Shown piece by piece: positions 1 through 10,233 of a stretch of 64,000 bases of DNA. The notes below the pieces were generated by a model. It had not been told where the DNA came from. It made no database searches and saw only the letters and a list, made by a program, of their open reading frames with translations. Both the position numbers and the translations under genes were made by a program. The stretch is from Pantoea brenneri (GTDB lineage Bacteria > Pseudomonadota > Gammaproteobacteria > Enterobacterales > Enterobacteriaceae), in NCBI GenBank assembly GCA_002095305.1, contig MIEI01000002.1, positions 1 through 64,000 of the forward strand, given 5' to 3'. Positions within the stretch are counted from its first letter, which is position 1; every line of letters starts with the position of its first letter.

Positions 1-259
1 TGCTGACCCGTTTCTCCGTAAGCCGGTGTTCCGTGTCAGTGGAGGCGCATTATAGGGAGTTTCCGGAGGCTGACAAGCGTTTCTTTAAATAAATTTGCTA
101 AGCGCGCTTTTTTTAAACGAACGCCTTAAAAACCGCCATTTGATGATCGAATAACGCACAGAAATCCCCGTAAAGCGGAAAAAACAGGCCTGCCGCGTTG
201 CGCTGGCGGTGCTATTCTTTTTCATTCTTCTCGCTGGATAACCCTAAGAAGGACGCTCA
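1..259. other. 5' flank of hsrA, no gene seen
   Basis: No convincing coding frame is visible. The stretch is A+T-rich from about 75 to 180. A good Shine-Dalgarno sequence, AAGAAGGA at 246-253, stands just before the hsrA start. No clear sigma-70 promoter could be chosen. In E. coli yieP and an rRNA operon lie on this side of hsrA, but neither enters this window. Confidence 0.5.
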
Positions 260-1665
260 ATGATAAAATCCGCGCGCAGCATGGCCGGTTTGCCATGGAT
301 TGCTGCCATGGCATTTTTCATGCAGGCACTGGATGCCACTATTCTCAACACCGCCCTGCCCGCTATCGCCACCAGCCTTGAACGTTCTCCTCTGGCCATG
401 CAATCCGCTGTAATCAGTTATACCCTGACTGTGGCAATGCTGATCCCGGTCAGCGGCTGGCTTGCCGATCGCTATGGCACCCGAAAAGTGTTTATCGCTG
501 CGGTCTCCCTCTTCACGCTCGGTTCGCTGGCCTGTGCTCTGTCACCCACGCTCTCTATGCTGGTGACCTCACGTATCGTACAGGGGGTGGGCGGCGCATG
601 ATGATGCCGGTTGCGCGCCTGGCGCTGTTGCGTGCCTATCCGCGCAGCGAACTACTACCGGTGCTCAATTTTGTCACCATGCCGGGACTGGTCGGTCCGA
701 TACTGGGTCCGCTGCTGGGTGGTGTGATGGTGACCTACGCCACCTGGCACTGGATCTTCCTGATTAATATTCCCATCGGCATACTCGGCATCTTCTATGC
801 CCGCAAATATATGCCGGACTTCACCACGCCAAAACGCCGCTTCGATTTCTTCGGCTTTTTACTGTTTGGTCTGGGGCTGGTCATGATCTCGACAGGGATT
901 GAACTGTTTGGTGAGCGTATTGTGTCAGCCTGGCTGGCGGGCGGGGTATTACTCGGCGGGATCGTTCTGCTGCTTCTCTATATAGTGCACGCGCGCCGCC
1001 ATCCCTCCCCGCTGATTAATCTGCCGATGTTTAAAACCCGCACCTTCTCGGTAGGCATCATCGGGAATATCGCTTCACGTCTGGGCACCGGCTGTGTGCC
1101 GTTCCTGATGCCGCTGATGTTGCAGGTGGGCTTTGGTTATTCGGCGATTATCGCCGGTTGTATGATGGCTCCTACCGCCGTGGGGTCGATACTGGCGAAG
1201 TCGACGGTGACACAACTGCTGCGCTGGTTAGGCTATCGCCGTCTGCTGGTCGGTATTACCGTCATTATCGGCATCCTGATTGCCACTTTCTCTCTGCAGT
1301 CACCCGAGGAAGGCATAATCCTGTTATTACTGCCGCTGTTTATTCTCGGCATGGCAATGTCGACTCAGTTTACCGCGATGAATACCATCACCCTCGCCGA
1401 CCTGAATGACGATAACGCCAGCGGGGGTAACAGCGTGCTGGCCGTGACACAGCAGTTAGCGATCAGTTTTGGTGTCGCGGTAAGCGCCGCCGTCCTGCGC
1501 TTCTATCAGGAATTTGAAACCAGCACCGTTGCACAGTTCCACGCAACATTTCTGACCATGGGCGTGGTAACGGTGCTGTCAGCGCTGACCTTTATGCTGC
1601 TGAAAAACGGCGACGGACGGAATCTGATTACCAACCGCGATAAGAAAAAGAAGAAGACGGCTTAA
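260..1665 (+). CDS. hsrA: HsrA/MdtD-type MFS multidrug exporter, frameshifted in this sequence
   Basis: Putative drug:proton antiporter of the DHA2 (14-helix) branch of the major facilitator superfamily, in the inner membrane. The N-terminal part (260-601) carries the MFS loop motif [11 protein letters not shown]; the remainder (from 598) matches the rest of E. coli HsrA, including [20 protein letters not shown]. The frame breaks at about 598: ...VQGVGGA is followed by a stop, while [11 protein letters not shown] continues one frame over. One extra A (GCAATG instead of GCATG) restores a 468-residue protein, close to the 475 of E. coli. The stop and the next ATG overlap as ATGA, which could be mistaken for two coupled genes. 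It lies convergent to rbsR as in E. coli. Start chosen from AAGAAGGA at 246-253. Family assignment is firm; the substrate is unknown. Confidence 0.85.
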
Positions 1666-2654
1666 GTTGAGCCCCGCGCCACCAGCTCCGGCGTCAGCAC
1701 CAGCGTCTGCTGGCTGGCGTCGGGATCGCGCAGGCGATGGATTAAGGTATCAATCGCCAGTTCGCCCAGTTCATCTTTAGGTTGATGAATGGTACTCAGC
1801 GGCGGAGAAAGATAACGCGCCAGCTCAATATCGTCATAGCCCATCACGGCGACATCCTGCGGAATCTGTAAACCCGCCTGATATAACGCATGATAAACCC
1901 CGACCGCCATCGCATCGTTACTGGTGAAGACCGCCTGCGGCACCGTTTCCAGCGCCAGCAGCTCAATCATCCCGTTGTAACCGCCCTGAAATTCAAAGTC
2001 GCCGTTGACCACATAACCCGGCAACACCTCCAGACCGCTTTTCGCCATCGCATTGTGAAATCCTTCCAGCCGCATCCGCGCGGTGGTTTTGTCCTGCGGG
2101 CCGGCAATACAGGCGATGCGGGTATAGCCGCTGTCGATCAGGTGCTGAGTTGCCAGCTCACCGCCCAGCAGCGCATTGTCCTGGATGATGTCGCCGCGAC
2201 CTTCAAACGGTGCCCAGTCCATCATCACGGTTGGAATAGAGGGATAACGGTTGAGAATGTCCGCCGACGGCAGATGACTTTCGGTACACATCATCAGCAA
2301 TCCATCGACGCGCTTTTGCATCAGCGTTTCGAGACTGCGATTCATCCGCTCCTCATCACCGGCGGTATTACACAGGATCAGGCTGTAGCCACGCTGATAG
2401 CAACTGTCCTCAACGCCGCGCACCACTTCTGCATAAAACGGGTTGCTACTGGTGGTCAGCAGCATGCCGATAGTGTGGGTCTGGTTGATCTTCAGGCTGC
2501 GCGCCAGCGCCGAGGGGGCGTAGTTCAGACTGCGGATCGCCTGTTCGACTTTCTCCCGCACGCCCTCGCTGACAAAGCGATTGTTGTTGATGACGTGCGA
2601 AACGGTGGAGGTAGAGACGCCCGCCAGGCGAGCGACATCTTTCATGGTGGCCAA
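1662..2654 (-). CDS. rbsR: Ribose operon repressor RbsR (LacI family)
   Basis: DNA-binding repressor of the rbs operon, released by ribose. The N-terminal LacI helix-turn-helix reads [20 protein letters not shown] and is followed by the hinge ([11 protein letters not shown]) and a periplasmic-binding-like sensor domain with the RbsR-typical QKRVDGLL and VMMDWAPF segments. The chosen start is a TTG at 2652-2654, because E. coli RbsR begins MATMKDV and here the frame reads (TTG)-ATMKDV. It lies only 4 bases after the rbsK stop, and an AGGA for ribosome binding sits inside the end of rbsK, so translation is probably coupled. An ATG at 2645 is the alternative. Last gene of the operon; its stop overlaps the hsrA stop in one TTAA (1662-1665). 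Confidence 0.93.
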   Translation of the reverse strand: MATMKDVARLAGVSTSTVSHVINNNRFVSEGVREKVEQAIRSLNYAPSALARSLKINQTHTIGMLLTTSSNPFYAEVVRGVEDSCYQRGYSLILCNTAGDEERMNRSLETLMQKRVDGLLMMCTESHLPSADILNRYPSIPTVMMDWAPFEGRGDIIQDNALLGGELATQHLIDSGYTRIACIAGPQDKTTARMRLEGFHNAMAKSGLEVLPGYVVNGDFEFQGGYNGMIELLALETVPQAVFTSNDAMAVGVYHALYQAGLQIPQDVAVMGYDDIELARYLSPPLSTIHQPKDELGELAIDTLIHRLRDPDASQQTLVLTPELVARGST

Positions 2655-2658
2655 GCGC

Positions 2659-3588
2659 TTAATCCTGCTGCTGCAAAAAATCATCGATCTCCGCGCGCCA
2701 CGGCACGGAGGGCTGCGCGCCGGATCGGGTTACGGCGATAGCCGCAGCGGCATGCGCAAAGCGCACCGCATCCTGCATCGGTTTTTGCTCCAGTCGCGCG
2801 GTAATAAAGGCACCATTAAAGGTATCGCCCGCAGCGATGGTATCAATCGCCTTAACGCTAAAGCCCGGAATACGCTGACCCTGGCCCTGCTCACTCAACC
2901 AGACACCGCGCCGGCCCAGCGTAATCAGTACGGTATCGATGCCTTTGGCATGCAGTGCCGCCGCAGCCCGGGCAGCGTCCTGATCGTTGTGAACGGCAAT
3001 CCCGGTCAGAATTTCCGCCTCGGTTTCATTCGGGGTAATGATGTCGATCAACGCCAGCAGCTCATCGGAGAGCGGCGTAGCCGGTGCCGGGTTGAGGATC
3101 ATCTGAGTCTGCTGTTCTCTGGCGAAACGCGCCGCTGCCAGCACACTTTCCAGCGGTGACTCCAGCTGCATCAGCAGCGCGTCAGCCTCGGCGATCACCT
3201 GCTGATGGCGCGCCACACAGTCGGGCGTTAAGGCGGCGTTAGCGCCGGAATAGATGCCGATATTGTTCTCGCCTTCACGGTTGACGAAAATCATCGCCAC
3301 CCCGGTCGACTCGCCCGCCACCACTTCTACCGGAGCAGTATCAATATTGTCGCGGGCCAGTTGCTGACGAATACGTTCGCCAATGTCATCCGCGCCCACA
3401 CAGGCGATAAAAGCGATATCCGCGCCAGCACGCCCTGCGGCCACGGCCTGATTGGCACCTTTACCGCCAAACGCAATCTGGTAATCCTGCCCGATCACCG
3501 TTTCACCGGGACGAGGAAAGTGCGCCAGATTAAGGATGTGGTCAGCGTTGATGCTGCCAAGAACGGCCAGTTTTGCGTTTTTGCTCAT
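2659..3588 (-). CDS. rbsK: Ribokinase RbsK
   Basis: Cytoplasmic PfkB-family kinase that phosphorylates D-ribose to ribose 5-phosphate after uptake by RbsABC. It has the sugar-binding N-terminal segment [10 protein letters not shown], the [14 protein letters not shown] motif and the C-terminal PfkB signature [13 protein letters not shown] with the catalytic Asp. From ATG 3588 the product is 309 residues, the same as E. coli RbsK. A GTG nine codons upstream is in frame but falls inside the intercistronic hairpin (3609-3629), so I reject it. The ribosome-binding site is weak. Fifth gene of rbsDACBKR. Confidence 0.95.
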   Translation of the reverse strand: MSKNAKLAVLGSINADHILNLAHFPRPGETVIGQDYQIAFGGKGANQAVAAGRAGADIAFIACVGADDIGERIRQQLARDNIDTAPVEVVAGESTGVAMIFVNREGENNIGIYSGANAALTPDCVARHQQVIAEADALLMQLESPLESVLAAARFAREQQTQMILNPAPATPLSDELLALIDIITPNETEAEILTGIAVHNDQDAARAAAALHAKGIDTVLITLGRRGVWLSEQGQGQRIPGFSVKAIDTIAAGDTFNGAFITARLEQKPMQDAVRFAHAAAAIAVTRSGAQPSVPWRAEIDDFLQQQD

Positions 3589-3608
3589 TAGGGGAGTCCG
3601 GAATAAGT

Positions 3609-3629
3609 GCGCCACCGGGAGGGTGGCGC
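3609..3629 (-). other. Hairpin between rbsB and rbsK
   Basis: Perfect 8-bp inverted repeat GCGCCACC / GGTGGCGC with a 5-base loop, between the rbsB stop and the rbsK start. No T-run follows, so it is probably an mRNA stabiliser or partial attenuator that keeps rbsB product in excess over the kinase. The effect is inferred from position only. Confidence 0.55.
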
Positions 3630-3650
3630 AGTGCCCTGCTTTTCTTTGAG

Positions 3651-4528
3651 TTATTGAGTGACCAGCTTCAGGTCGACCGGATTGATCGCCTTCACTTTTT
3701 CACCCTTCAGCACTTTATCAGCGGTATCAACGCCGATCATGCCAATTTTGTCTGGCATCTGTGCCACGGTCGCAGACAGTTTGCCACCTTCTACCGCTTT
3801 CACGCCATCAGCGGTGCCGTCAAACCCCACCACGATCACATCGGTTTTACCGGCAGTCTGCAGCGCACGCAGTGCACCCAGCGCCATTTCATCATTCTGC
3901 GCAAACACAGCCTGCACGTCCGGATGGGCCTGCAGCAGGTTCTGCATCACGTTCAGGCCTTTAGTCCGGTCAAAGTCAGCCGGCTGGCTGGCAAGGATCT
4001 GGAATTTGTGGGCATCAGCAGCCTGTTTGAATCCCTCGCCACGTTCACGGGCGGCTGAGGTGCCGGCAATGCCCTGCAACTCAATAATTTTGGCGCTTTC
4101 GCCGACTTTTTTGGCGATGAAATCACCGGCCATTTTCCCACCAAAACGGTTATCAGAGGCGACGTGGCTGACCACTGTGCCTGCGCGGCCACGCGGTCCA
4201 GGGTGATAACCGGGATGTTGGCCTGGTTAGCCATCTTCACTGCGTTGCCGACCGCGTCAGAATCGGTTGGGTTGATCAGCAGCAGTTTGGTACCGCGTAC
4301 CGTCAGATCCTGTACGTTCGCCAGCTCTTTTGCCGGGTTATTCTGCGAATCCAGCACCACCAGGTTGTAGCCCAGTTTGTCGGCTTCTTTTTGTGCGCCC
4401 TCTTTCAGCGAAACAAAAAACGGGTTATTGAGGGTCGATACCACCAGCGCGATGGTCTCTTTTGCCATGGCGCTGGTACTGAGCGTAGCGCCAAGGATCA
4501 TGGCCAGTGCGGTTAACTTTTTCATCAT
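3651..4528 (-). CDS. rbsB: Ribose-binding periplasmic protein RbsB, frameshifted in this sequence
   Basis: Periplasmic receptor for the RbsAC importer and for ribose chemotaxis. A signal peptide (about residues 1-22, ending SAMA) is followed by [19 protein letters not shown]. The frame is lost at about 4174: after [11 protein letters not shown] the reading turns to WSATS, while [14 protein letters not shown] continues one frame over. One added G (CAGGTGG for CAGTGG on the coding strand) restores a 292-residue protein; E. coli RbsB has 296. Two ATG codons in tandem (4528, 4525) are possible starts; AGGA lies just upstream. Everything on both sides of the break is well conserved, so an error in the sequence is the likely cause. 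Confidence 0.9.
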
Positions 4529-4551
4529 TTCATCCTGTGTAAAGGTCAGAG

Positions 4552-5523
4552 TTATTTACTGCTTTTATTATCCACCAGCACCGCCAGCAGGATTACCACC
4601 GCTTTAACGATCATCTGGTAGTACGAAGAGACGCCCATCAGGTTCAGGCCGTTATTAAGGAAACCGAGGATCAGGGCACCAATCAACGTGCCGACAATAC
4701 GTCCTTTACCGCCCGCCAGGCTGGTACCACCCAGCACCACAGCGGCAATCGCATCCAGCTCATAGCCGGTACCAGCCGTTGGCTGCGCCGAGGAGAGACG
4801 CGCCACCTCAATGGTGCCCGCCAGCGCAGCCAGCATGCCACTCAGTGAATAGACGATGACCTTGACGCGATTAACATTGATACCGGAGAGGCGGGTCGCG
4901 GCTTCGTTGCCGCCCAGCGCATAGATGTAGCGGCCGAGACGGGTGTGGTGCAGCATGTACCAGGCGGCGATAAATACCAGCGCCATCAGCCATACCGGGG
5001 CAGGAATACCCAGCGGACGACCAATACCAAACCAGCCCAGCAGATCGGCGTTGGCATTAAAACCGGTACTGATTGGGCTGCCGTCGGTGTAGACCATGGT
5101 GACGCCGCGCAACAGCAGCATCATCACCAGCGTGGCGATAAATGCCTGCACCTTACCGCGCGCCACAATGGTGCCGGTCAGCGCACCAATCGCTGCACCG
5201 AGCGCCAGAGACGCCGCCACGGCCACCAGCGCATTCACTTCCATGCCGACCAGCGACGCGCCTACCGCCCCGGTCAGCGCCAGCAGCGAGCCCACCGAGA
5301 GATCGATACCCGAGGTCAGAATCACCAGCGTCATGCCAACCGCCATAATGGCGTTCACCGAGGTCTGCTGCAGAATGTTGAACAGGTTGGCTACGGTAAA
5401 GAAGTTCGGGCTCTGACTCGCCACCACGGCAATTAACACCATCAGCGCAATCAGCGACTTTTGTTCCAGTAACCAGCTTTTGCTAAACCAGCGACGGCTG
5501 GCAGGTAAAGATTGGGTCGTCAT
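4552..5523 (-). CDS. rbsC: Ribose ABC transporter permease RbsC
   Basis: Inner-membrane permease of the ribose importer (BPD_transp_2 family), 323 residues, with about ten hydrophobic segments. It shows the family segments [18 protein letters not shown] (about residues 68-85) and [17 protein letters not shown], the latter being the cytoplasmic loop contacting the ATPase. Its ATG overlaps the end of rbsA by four bases (5520-5523), which suggests translational coupling. rbsB starts 23 bases downstream. Confidence 0.95.
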   Translation of the reverse strand: MTTQSLPASRRWFSKSWLLEQKSLIALMVLIAVVASQSPNFFTVANLFNILQQTSVNAIMAVGMTLVILTSGIDLSVGSLLALTGAVGASLVGMEVNALVAVAASLALGAAIGALTGTIVARGKVQAFIATLVMMLLLRGVTMVYTDGSPISTGFNANADLLGWFGIGRPLGIPAPVWLMALVFIAAWYMLHHTRLGRYIYALGGNEAATRLSGINVNRVKVIVYSLSGMLAALAGTIEVARLSSAQPTAGTGYELDAIAAVVLGGTSLAGGKGRIVGTLIGALILGFLNNGLNLMGVSSYYQMIVKAVVILLAVLVDNKSSK

Positions 5524-7028
5524 ACCACTAAATCCTCGCTGTGTTGCTTGCCTACGGCGGCGGCCATCAGGCTCTCCTGAGTGGCTTCTTCACGGGTAAA
5601 TTCGCCGCTTAAACGGCCTTCATGCATCACCAGGATGCGGTCACTCATTCCTAATACTTCCGGCATTTCAGAAGAGACAAGGATGATGCTCAGCCCTTCG
5701 GCTTTGAACTGGTTAATCAGCTGGTAGATCTCTTTTTTCGCGCCAACATCGACGCCACGGGTTGGCTCATCAAGAATCAGCACGTTGGGACGGGTCATCA
5801 GGCCGCGGGCAATCGCCACTTTCTGCTGATTGCCGCCGGAAAGCAGCCCGATCGGCTGCGCCATAGAGGGGGTTTTCACGTTGAACAGCCGGATAAAGTC
5901 ACCCACCGCCAGCTGCTCAGCCGCATGCTTCAGCGTGCCGCCGCCGTGACTGAAATAGCGCAGCGCGGTCAGCGACATGTTCTCTTTGACCGACATGCCC
6001 AGCACCAGGCCGTCACGCTTACGATCTTCCGAGATATAGACGATGCCGTTAGCCAGGCCATCCTGCGGCGAACGCGTCACCACTTCCCGACCGCTGAGCC
6101 ACAGGCTGCCCTGATAACGCGGCAACGCGCCATACAGCACTTTCATCAGTTCGGTACGGCCCGCGCCCATCAGTCCGGAGATGCCCAGAATTTCACCTTT
6201 GCGCAGGCTGAAGCTGACGTTATGCACGCCGGGACCGCTGACGTTATCGACTTTCAGCCGCACCTCGCCTGGCGCCTGATCCAGATGAGGATACTGATCT
6301 TCCAGTTTGCGACCGACCATCATTTCGATCAGGCTCTCTTCGGTCAGTTCGCTGACCGGACGCTCGGCAATAAACTGGCCGTCACGGAACACCGTGACGT
6401 CATCGCAGATCTCAAAGATCTCTTTCATACGATGTGAGATATAGACGATGCCGCAGCCCTGCGCTTTCAGTTCGTTGATCACCCGGAACAGCGACAGCGT
6501 TTCGGTATCCGTCAGCGCATCGGTCGGCTCATCCATGATGATCACCTGCGACTCAAAGCTCAGCACTTTGGCAATTTCGACCATTTGCTGATCGCCAATC
6601 GACAGATCGCCGACCAGCTTGTGGCTGTTGAAGCGCAGATTAAGCCGCTTAAGTAACGCATCCGCTTCGGCATACATGCGCGCCCACTGGATGCGGCCAA
6701 AGCGGTTAACAAATTCGCGACCGAGAAAAATATTCTCAGCCACGGTTAACTGGGGGATCAGGTTCAGTTCCTGATGAATAATGCCGATGCCCGCTTCCTG
6801 TGACGCTTTAGGGCCATTGAAACGGGTCTCTTTGCCGAGCCAGTGCAGCGAACCGGCGTCGAACTGATATATCCCGGTCAGCACTTTCATCATGGTAGAT
6901 TTGCCGGCGCCGTTTTCACCCACCAGCGCCATGACGCGTCCTGCCTGGACATTCAGTGAGGCACCCTTCAGGGCTTTTACCCCAGGGAACGATTTTTCAA
7001 TGCCGTTGAGCTGCAGTAAAGGTTGCAT
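5520..7028 (-). CDS. rbsA: Ribose ABC transporter ATP-binding protein RbsA
   Basis: Double ATPase that drives the RbsC channel. The first half has a full Walker A (GENGAGKST, about residues 38-46) and Walker B ([11 protein letters not shown]). The second half has a degenerate Walker A (GLMGAGRTE), a signature [14 protein letters not shown] and Walker [15 protein letters not shown], the pattern usual for monosaccharide importers. At 502 residues it is the normal length. rbsD lies 7 bases upstream and rbsC overlaps its end. Confidence 0.96.
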   Translation of the reverse strand: MQPLLQLNGIEKSFPGVKALKGASLNVQAGRVMALVGENGAGKSTMMKVLTGIYQFDAGSLHWLGKETRFNGPKASQEAGIGIIHQELNLIPQLTVAENIFLGREFVNRFGRIQWARMYAEADALLKRLNLRFNSHKLVGDLSIGDQQMVEIAKVLSFESQVIIMDEPTDALTDTETLSLFRVINELKAQGCGIVYISHRMKEIFEICDDVTVFRDGQFIAERPVSELTEESLIEMMVGRKLEDQYPHLDQAPGEVRLKVDNVSGPGVHNVSFSLRKGEILGISGLMGAGRTELMKVLYGALPRYQGSLWLSGREVVTRSPQDGLANGIVYISEDRKRDGLVLGMSVKENMSLTALRYFSHGGGTLKHAAEQLAVGDFIRLFNVKTPSMAQPIGLLSGGNQQKVAIARGLMTRPNVLILDEPTRGVDVGAKKEIYQLINQFKAEGLSIILVSSEMPEVLGMSDRILVMHEGRLSGEFTREEATQESLMAAAVGKQHSEDLVV

Positions 7029-7035
7029 AGCGGCC

Positions 7036-7455
7036 TCAGAAGGTCACACCGGCGCTGAGGATGACATTCGCAAACGGAGAACACTCTCCGCTGCGAATGA
7101 CCGCCTGACTGCGCTGCGTTTGTTGTTTGAATTGATCATGGCTGGTGTAGCGGATGGTGATGGTATTTCCCTGGTGCTGTTGCAAGGCTTCGAGCACGGC
7201 GAGCAGTGCGCTATGGAGCTGCGGATTGTGCTGCTTAATCTCCTCCGCGATCAGGGCGCTTTCTACCTGCATCTCAAGCGTGACGGCCTTTACCACCGCG
7301 ATAAAATCGGGCGTACCCGGTATCAGGGCTAAATCGATGCGTTGCGGTCCTGCCGGGATCGGCAAACCGGCATCGGCAATCGTCAGCGTATCTGTGTGTC
7401 CCAGGCGGGCAATCACATGAGAGAGTTCAGCGTTTAACAAGCGACCTTTTTTCAT
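7036..7455 (-). CDS. rbsD: D-ribose pyranase RbsD
   Basis: Interconverts pyranose and furanose forms of D-ribose so that ribokinase receives its substrate. The 139-residue product has the family start [20 protein letters not shown] with the catalytic His20, and the typical [11 protein letters not shown] segment. First gene of rbsDACBKR, placed directly behind the operator-promoter region at 7460-7560. Confidence 0.95.
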   Translation of the reverse strand: MKKGRLLNAELSHVIARLGHTDTLTIADAGLPIPAGPQRIDLALIPGTPDFIAVVKAVTLEMQVESALIAEEIKQHNPQLHSALLAVLEALQQHQGNTITIRYTSHDQFKQQTQRSQAVIRSGECSPFANVILSAGVTF

Positions 7456-7466
7456 TTTTCACTCCA

Positions 7467-7484
7467 CAGCGAAACGTTTCGCTG
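7467..7484 (-). promoter_or_regulatory. RbsR operator, proximal
   Basis: Perfect 18-bp palindrome CAGCGAAACGTTTCGCTG, matching the known RbsR operator of E. coli. It covers the expected transcription start of rbsDACBK just before rbsD. Confidence 0.9.
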
Positions 7485-7489
7485 ACAGG

Positions 7490-7517
7490 AGTGTATGAAA
7501 AGCCGCCAGCAACTCAA
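7490..7517 (-). promoter_or_regulatory. Probable rbs promoter
   Basis: On the minus strand TTGAGT (7512-7517) and TACACT (7490-7495) are separated by 16 bases, a reasonable sigma-70 promoter. Initiation would fall at about 7483, inside the proximal RbsR operator. Confidence 0.55.
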
Positions 7518-7534
7518 TCGGCGAAGCTGAAATT

Positions 7535-7558
7535 TGTGATCGCTATCGAAACGTTTCG
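7535..7558. promoter_or_regulatory. Second RbsR operator with overlapping CRP-like site
   Basis: A 12-bp core CGAAACGTTTCG at 7547-7558 repeats the RbsR operator core. It partly overlaps TGTGA-N6-TCGAA (7535-7550), a CRP half-site with a weak partner centred about 60 bp upstream of the predicted rbs start. The operator centres are 77 bp apart, suiting looping. CRP use is inference. Confidence 0.6.
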
Positions 7559-7601
7559 CTTACGCGGCGGGAAATTTGAATTAAGGCGGGCAGCAGGGCA
7601 G

Positions 7602-7625
7602 AAAAAAGGACCGCTGATGCGGTCC
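7602..7625 (-). terminator. ygiW terminator
   Basis: On the minus strand GGACCGC-ATCA-GCGGTCC (7-bp stem) is followed by six T, directly after the ygiW stop. Clear rho-independent terminator. Confidence 0.85.
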
Positions 7626-7637
7626 CGTAGTGGACGA

Positions 7638-8039
7638 TTAAGGCAGTTTCTTAACCTGTTTAACGTCCATTTCGATGCTGTTGAAATCTTTATCCAGCTC
7701 ACCGGTCAGCTCAACGGTATCTTTTGGCGAGATAGTCTGGCCGTTCCAGTGCTTATGGTCGATTTCGACTTTCATCGTACCGGTCTGATCGCGGAACAGA
7801 TAATCTTCATCGCCGATCTGTTTTTCCAGCTTACCGCGTACGGTAATCCAGCTGTCATCCTTCATCTCTTCCGCCTGCTTCACCGTCACCACACTGGTGT
7901 GGTCAGCGCTGAAACCACCCTGTCGGGTCTGAACCTGCGCCGCCGGGGCATTGGGGTCGACAAAGCCGCCTTGCTGAGCAGCAAAAACCGGGGCAGAAGC
8001 CAGCATAACGACAGCTAAAATTGCAGCGTGCTTTTTCAT
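7638..8039 (-). CDS. ygiW: YgiW/YdeI-family periplasmic OB-fold protein
   Basis: Small secreted protein of the bacterial OB-fold (BOF) family. It has a signal peptide (MKKHAAILAVVMLASAPVFA, about 20 residues) and the BOF domain, with the family segments SWITVRGKLEKQIGDEDYLFRD and VEIDHKHWNGQ. E. coli YgiW (VisP) has been linked to stress tolerance and is divergent from qseBC, the same arrangement as here. The exact biochemical role is not established. Start supported by GAGGTG on the coding strand before the ATG; a strong terminator follows. Confidence 0.88.
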   Translation of the reverse strand: MKKHAAILAVVMLASAPVFAAQQGGFVDPNAPAAQVQTRQGGFSADHTSVVTVKQAEEMKDDSWITVRGKLEKQIGDEDYLFRDQTGTMKVEIDHKHWNGQTISPKDTVELTGELDKDFNSIEMDVKQVKKLP

Positions 8040-8201
8040 TTTGTCACCTCTTTTCCATGATGTGTTTCGTTTTGTTGAGCCTAGTTGACCATAAGGTTCT
8101 TAACAGCTTCTTAAGAAGCAAAAATAAGCCATTTTCGCCGAAATGCGCTGTACAAGCGGCAGTCTGCTTCGTATAAAGCGCTATCACCGCAGGGAGAAAT
8201 G

Positions 8202-8873
8202 ATGCGTATTTTACTGATAGAAGACGATCGCTTAATTGGCGACGGGATTAAAGCGGGACTGGGTAAGCTGGGATTTAGCGTCGACTGGTTTACCTCCGGC
8301 GAGGCCGGATTTCAGGCGTTAAACGCCGCGCCGTGGGATGCGGTGATCCTCGATCTGTCACTGCCCGAACGGGACGGACTGGATATCCTGCGACAGTGGC
8401 GTCAGCAAGGGCAGGATGTACCGGTGCTGATCCTGACGGCGCGTGATGCGCTCGATCAGCGAGTCGAAGGGCTGCAGATGGGCGCGGATGATTATCTCTG
8501 CAAACCGTTCGCTCTGACCGAAGTAGCTGCTCGCTTACAGGCGCTGATCCGTCGCCGGCATGGTCAGCTACAGCCAGAGCTGCGTCATGGCAACGTGGTC
8601 CTGAAGCCCGACAGCCACAGCGTTACCTGCGACGGCCAGGCGATTGAGCTGAAAAGTCGGGAACTGGCGCTGCTGGAGCTGTTTATGCGCAACCCTGGCC
8701 GGGTGCTGACCCGCAGCCAGCTGGAGGAAAAACTGTATAGCTGGGACGCCGACGTCTCCAGCAATGCGGTGGAAGTGCATATTCATCACCTGCGTAAGAA
8801 ACTCGGCAGTCAGTTTATCCGCACTCTGCACGGCGTGGGTTATACCCTGGGAGCGACAGAATGCGATCGGTAA
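8202..8873 (+). CDS. qseB: Response regulator QseB (OmpR family)
   Basis: DNA-binding response regulator paired with QseC. Receiver domain at about residues 1-115 with acidic pocket EDD (7-9), phospho-acceptor Asp51 (AVILDLSLP) and Lys in CKPF; winged-helix domain from about 125 to the end ([23 protein letters not shown]). Two tandem ATGs occur; the second (8202) is preferred because AGGGAG at 8191-8196 is better spaced and E. coli QseB starts MRILLIEDD. It overlaps qseC by 13 bases. In E. coli qseBC is elsewhere in the genome, not between rbs and kup. Confidence 0.93.
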   Translation: MRILLIEDDRLIGDGIKAGLGKLGFSVDWFTSGEAGFQALNAAPWDAVILDLSLPERDGLDILRQWRQQGQDVPVLILTARDALDQRVEGLQMGADDYLCKPFALTEVAARLQALIRRRHGQLQPELRHGNVVLKPDSHSVTCDGQAIELKSRELALLELFMRNPGRVLTRSQLEEKLYSWDADVSSNAVEVHIHHLRKKLGSQFIRTLHGVGYTLGATECDR

Positions 8874-10200
8874 GTCTGTTTCTGCGGCTTGGCATCGGTT
8901 TTGTGCTGCTGCTGGGCATCTGCTGGGCCAGTGCCAGCCTCAGTGCATGGCATCAGACGCGTGACACCATTAATGAGCTGTTCGATACCCAGCAGATGCT
9001 GCTGGCCAAGCGCCTGCTGACCCTCGATTACGCCTCGCTAGATGCACCGTCCCTGCCAAAAACCCGACAGCTGCTGCGGCACCACCGTGGCGATCAGGAT
9101 GATGACGCGCTGGCGTTTGCTGTCTTCACCCATGATGGCCGGCAGGTGCTCAACGATGGTGATAATGGCAGATACCTGCCGTTTGAAGCGGACTACCAGG
9201 GTTTTCATGATGGCCAGCTCACCAATGATGATGACCGCTGGCGTTTTGTCTGGCTGACCACACCAGACAAACAGTTTCGCGTGGTGGTCGGTCAGGAGAG
9301 GGAATATCGCGATGAGATGGCCGGAGATTTGATGCAGGCCAGCGTATTACCCTGGCTGATCGCGCTGCCTTTTATGCTGCTGCTGCTCATCAGCCTGGTC
9401 TGGTCGGAATTACGTCCGTTAAAGCAGCTGGCGAAGCAACTGGCTCAGCGTGCACCGGATGACGGCACCCCTTTGCAGGCCGAACGGGTGCCGAAAGAGG
9501 TGCAGCCGCTGATCCTCGCGCTGAACGGCCTGTTCAGTCGCATCAGCGCAATGATGCAACGTGAACGGCGTTTTACCTCGGATGCCGCGCATGAGCTGCG
9601 CAGCCCGCTGGCCGCGTTGCAGGTACAAAGCGAAGTGATTCAGCTGGCCGTCGACGATGAAACGATGCGAACCCATGCGCTGAAACAGCTGGATAGCGGC
9701 ATTGCGCGCGCTACCCGGCTGGTGGATCAGCTGCTTACCCTGTCGCGGGTGGAAGCGGATGATGCCCGCAGCGCCTTTGAACCGGTATCGTTAAAACAGA
9801 CGCTGCAGGAGACGCTGGCGGCGCAACTGCCGCTGGCGGATAAAGCCGGCGTAACCTTACGTCTGCACGCAGAAGCCGAACCGGTGATACAGGGCCATCC
9901 GCTGTTGCTCTCGTTGCTGGTACGCAACTGCTGGATAACGCGATTCGCTATACCCCTGCCGGCAGTGAAGTGGATGTGCGGCTCGCGGCCAACAGCCTGT
10001 CCGTCGAGGATAACGGAGAGGGCCTGAGCGATGCCGATCGGCAACGGTTAGGCGAGCGTTTCTGGCGACCGCCCGGTCAGGAGAAGAGTGGCAGCGGGCT
10101 GGGATTATCGATCGTGCGGAACATCGCTCAGCTGCACGCGATGCAGCTGGCGTTCAGCCAGCGCCCCGGCAGCGGATTGTGCGTCACGCTGCGCTGGTAA
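8861..10200 (+). CDS. qseC: Sensor histidine kinase QseC, frameshifted in this sequence
   Basis: Inner-membrane sensor kinase; QseC of E. coli responds to catecholamines and autoinducer-3 and phosphorylates QseB. Two membrane helices (about 7-29 and 160-180) flank a periplasmic sensor domain; the H-box is [13 protein letters not shown] with His244, and the ATPase region ends GSGLGLSIV. The frame breaks at about 9928: ...LLLSLLVRN is followed by CWITRF, whereas one added C (AACCTG for AACTG) gives [21 protein letters not shown], the N-box. The restored protein has 446 residues, against 449 in E. coli. The break would remove the ATP-binding G-boxes, so if real the kinase would be inactive; I think it is a sequence error. 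Confidence 0.9.
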
Positions 10201-10203
10201 TAA

Positions 10204-10228
10204 AAAACCCGCCGATAAGGCGGGTTTT
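10204..10228. terminator. Bidirectional terminator between qseC and kup
   Basis: AAAACCCGCC-GATAA-GGCGGGTTTT: perfect 10-bp stem with A-run on one side and T-run on the other, between two convergent genes. Serves qseC (+) and kup (-). Confidence 0.9.
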
Positions 10229-10233
10229 ACAGG

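Noticed and set aside
1890-2741. 283-codon open frame on the plus strand
   Set aside because: Antisense to rbsR and the end of rbsK; no recognisable domain.
3589-3615. GTG start for rbsK nine codons upstream
   Set aside because: It falls inside the intercistronic hairpin, and the downstream ATG gives the exact E. coli length of 309 residues.
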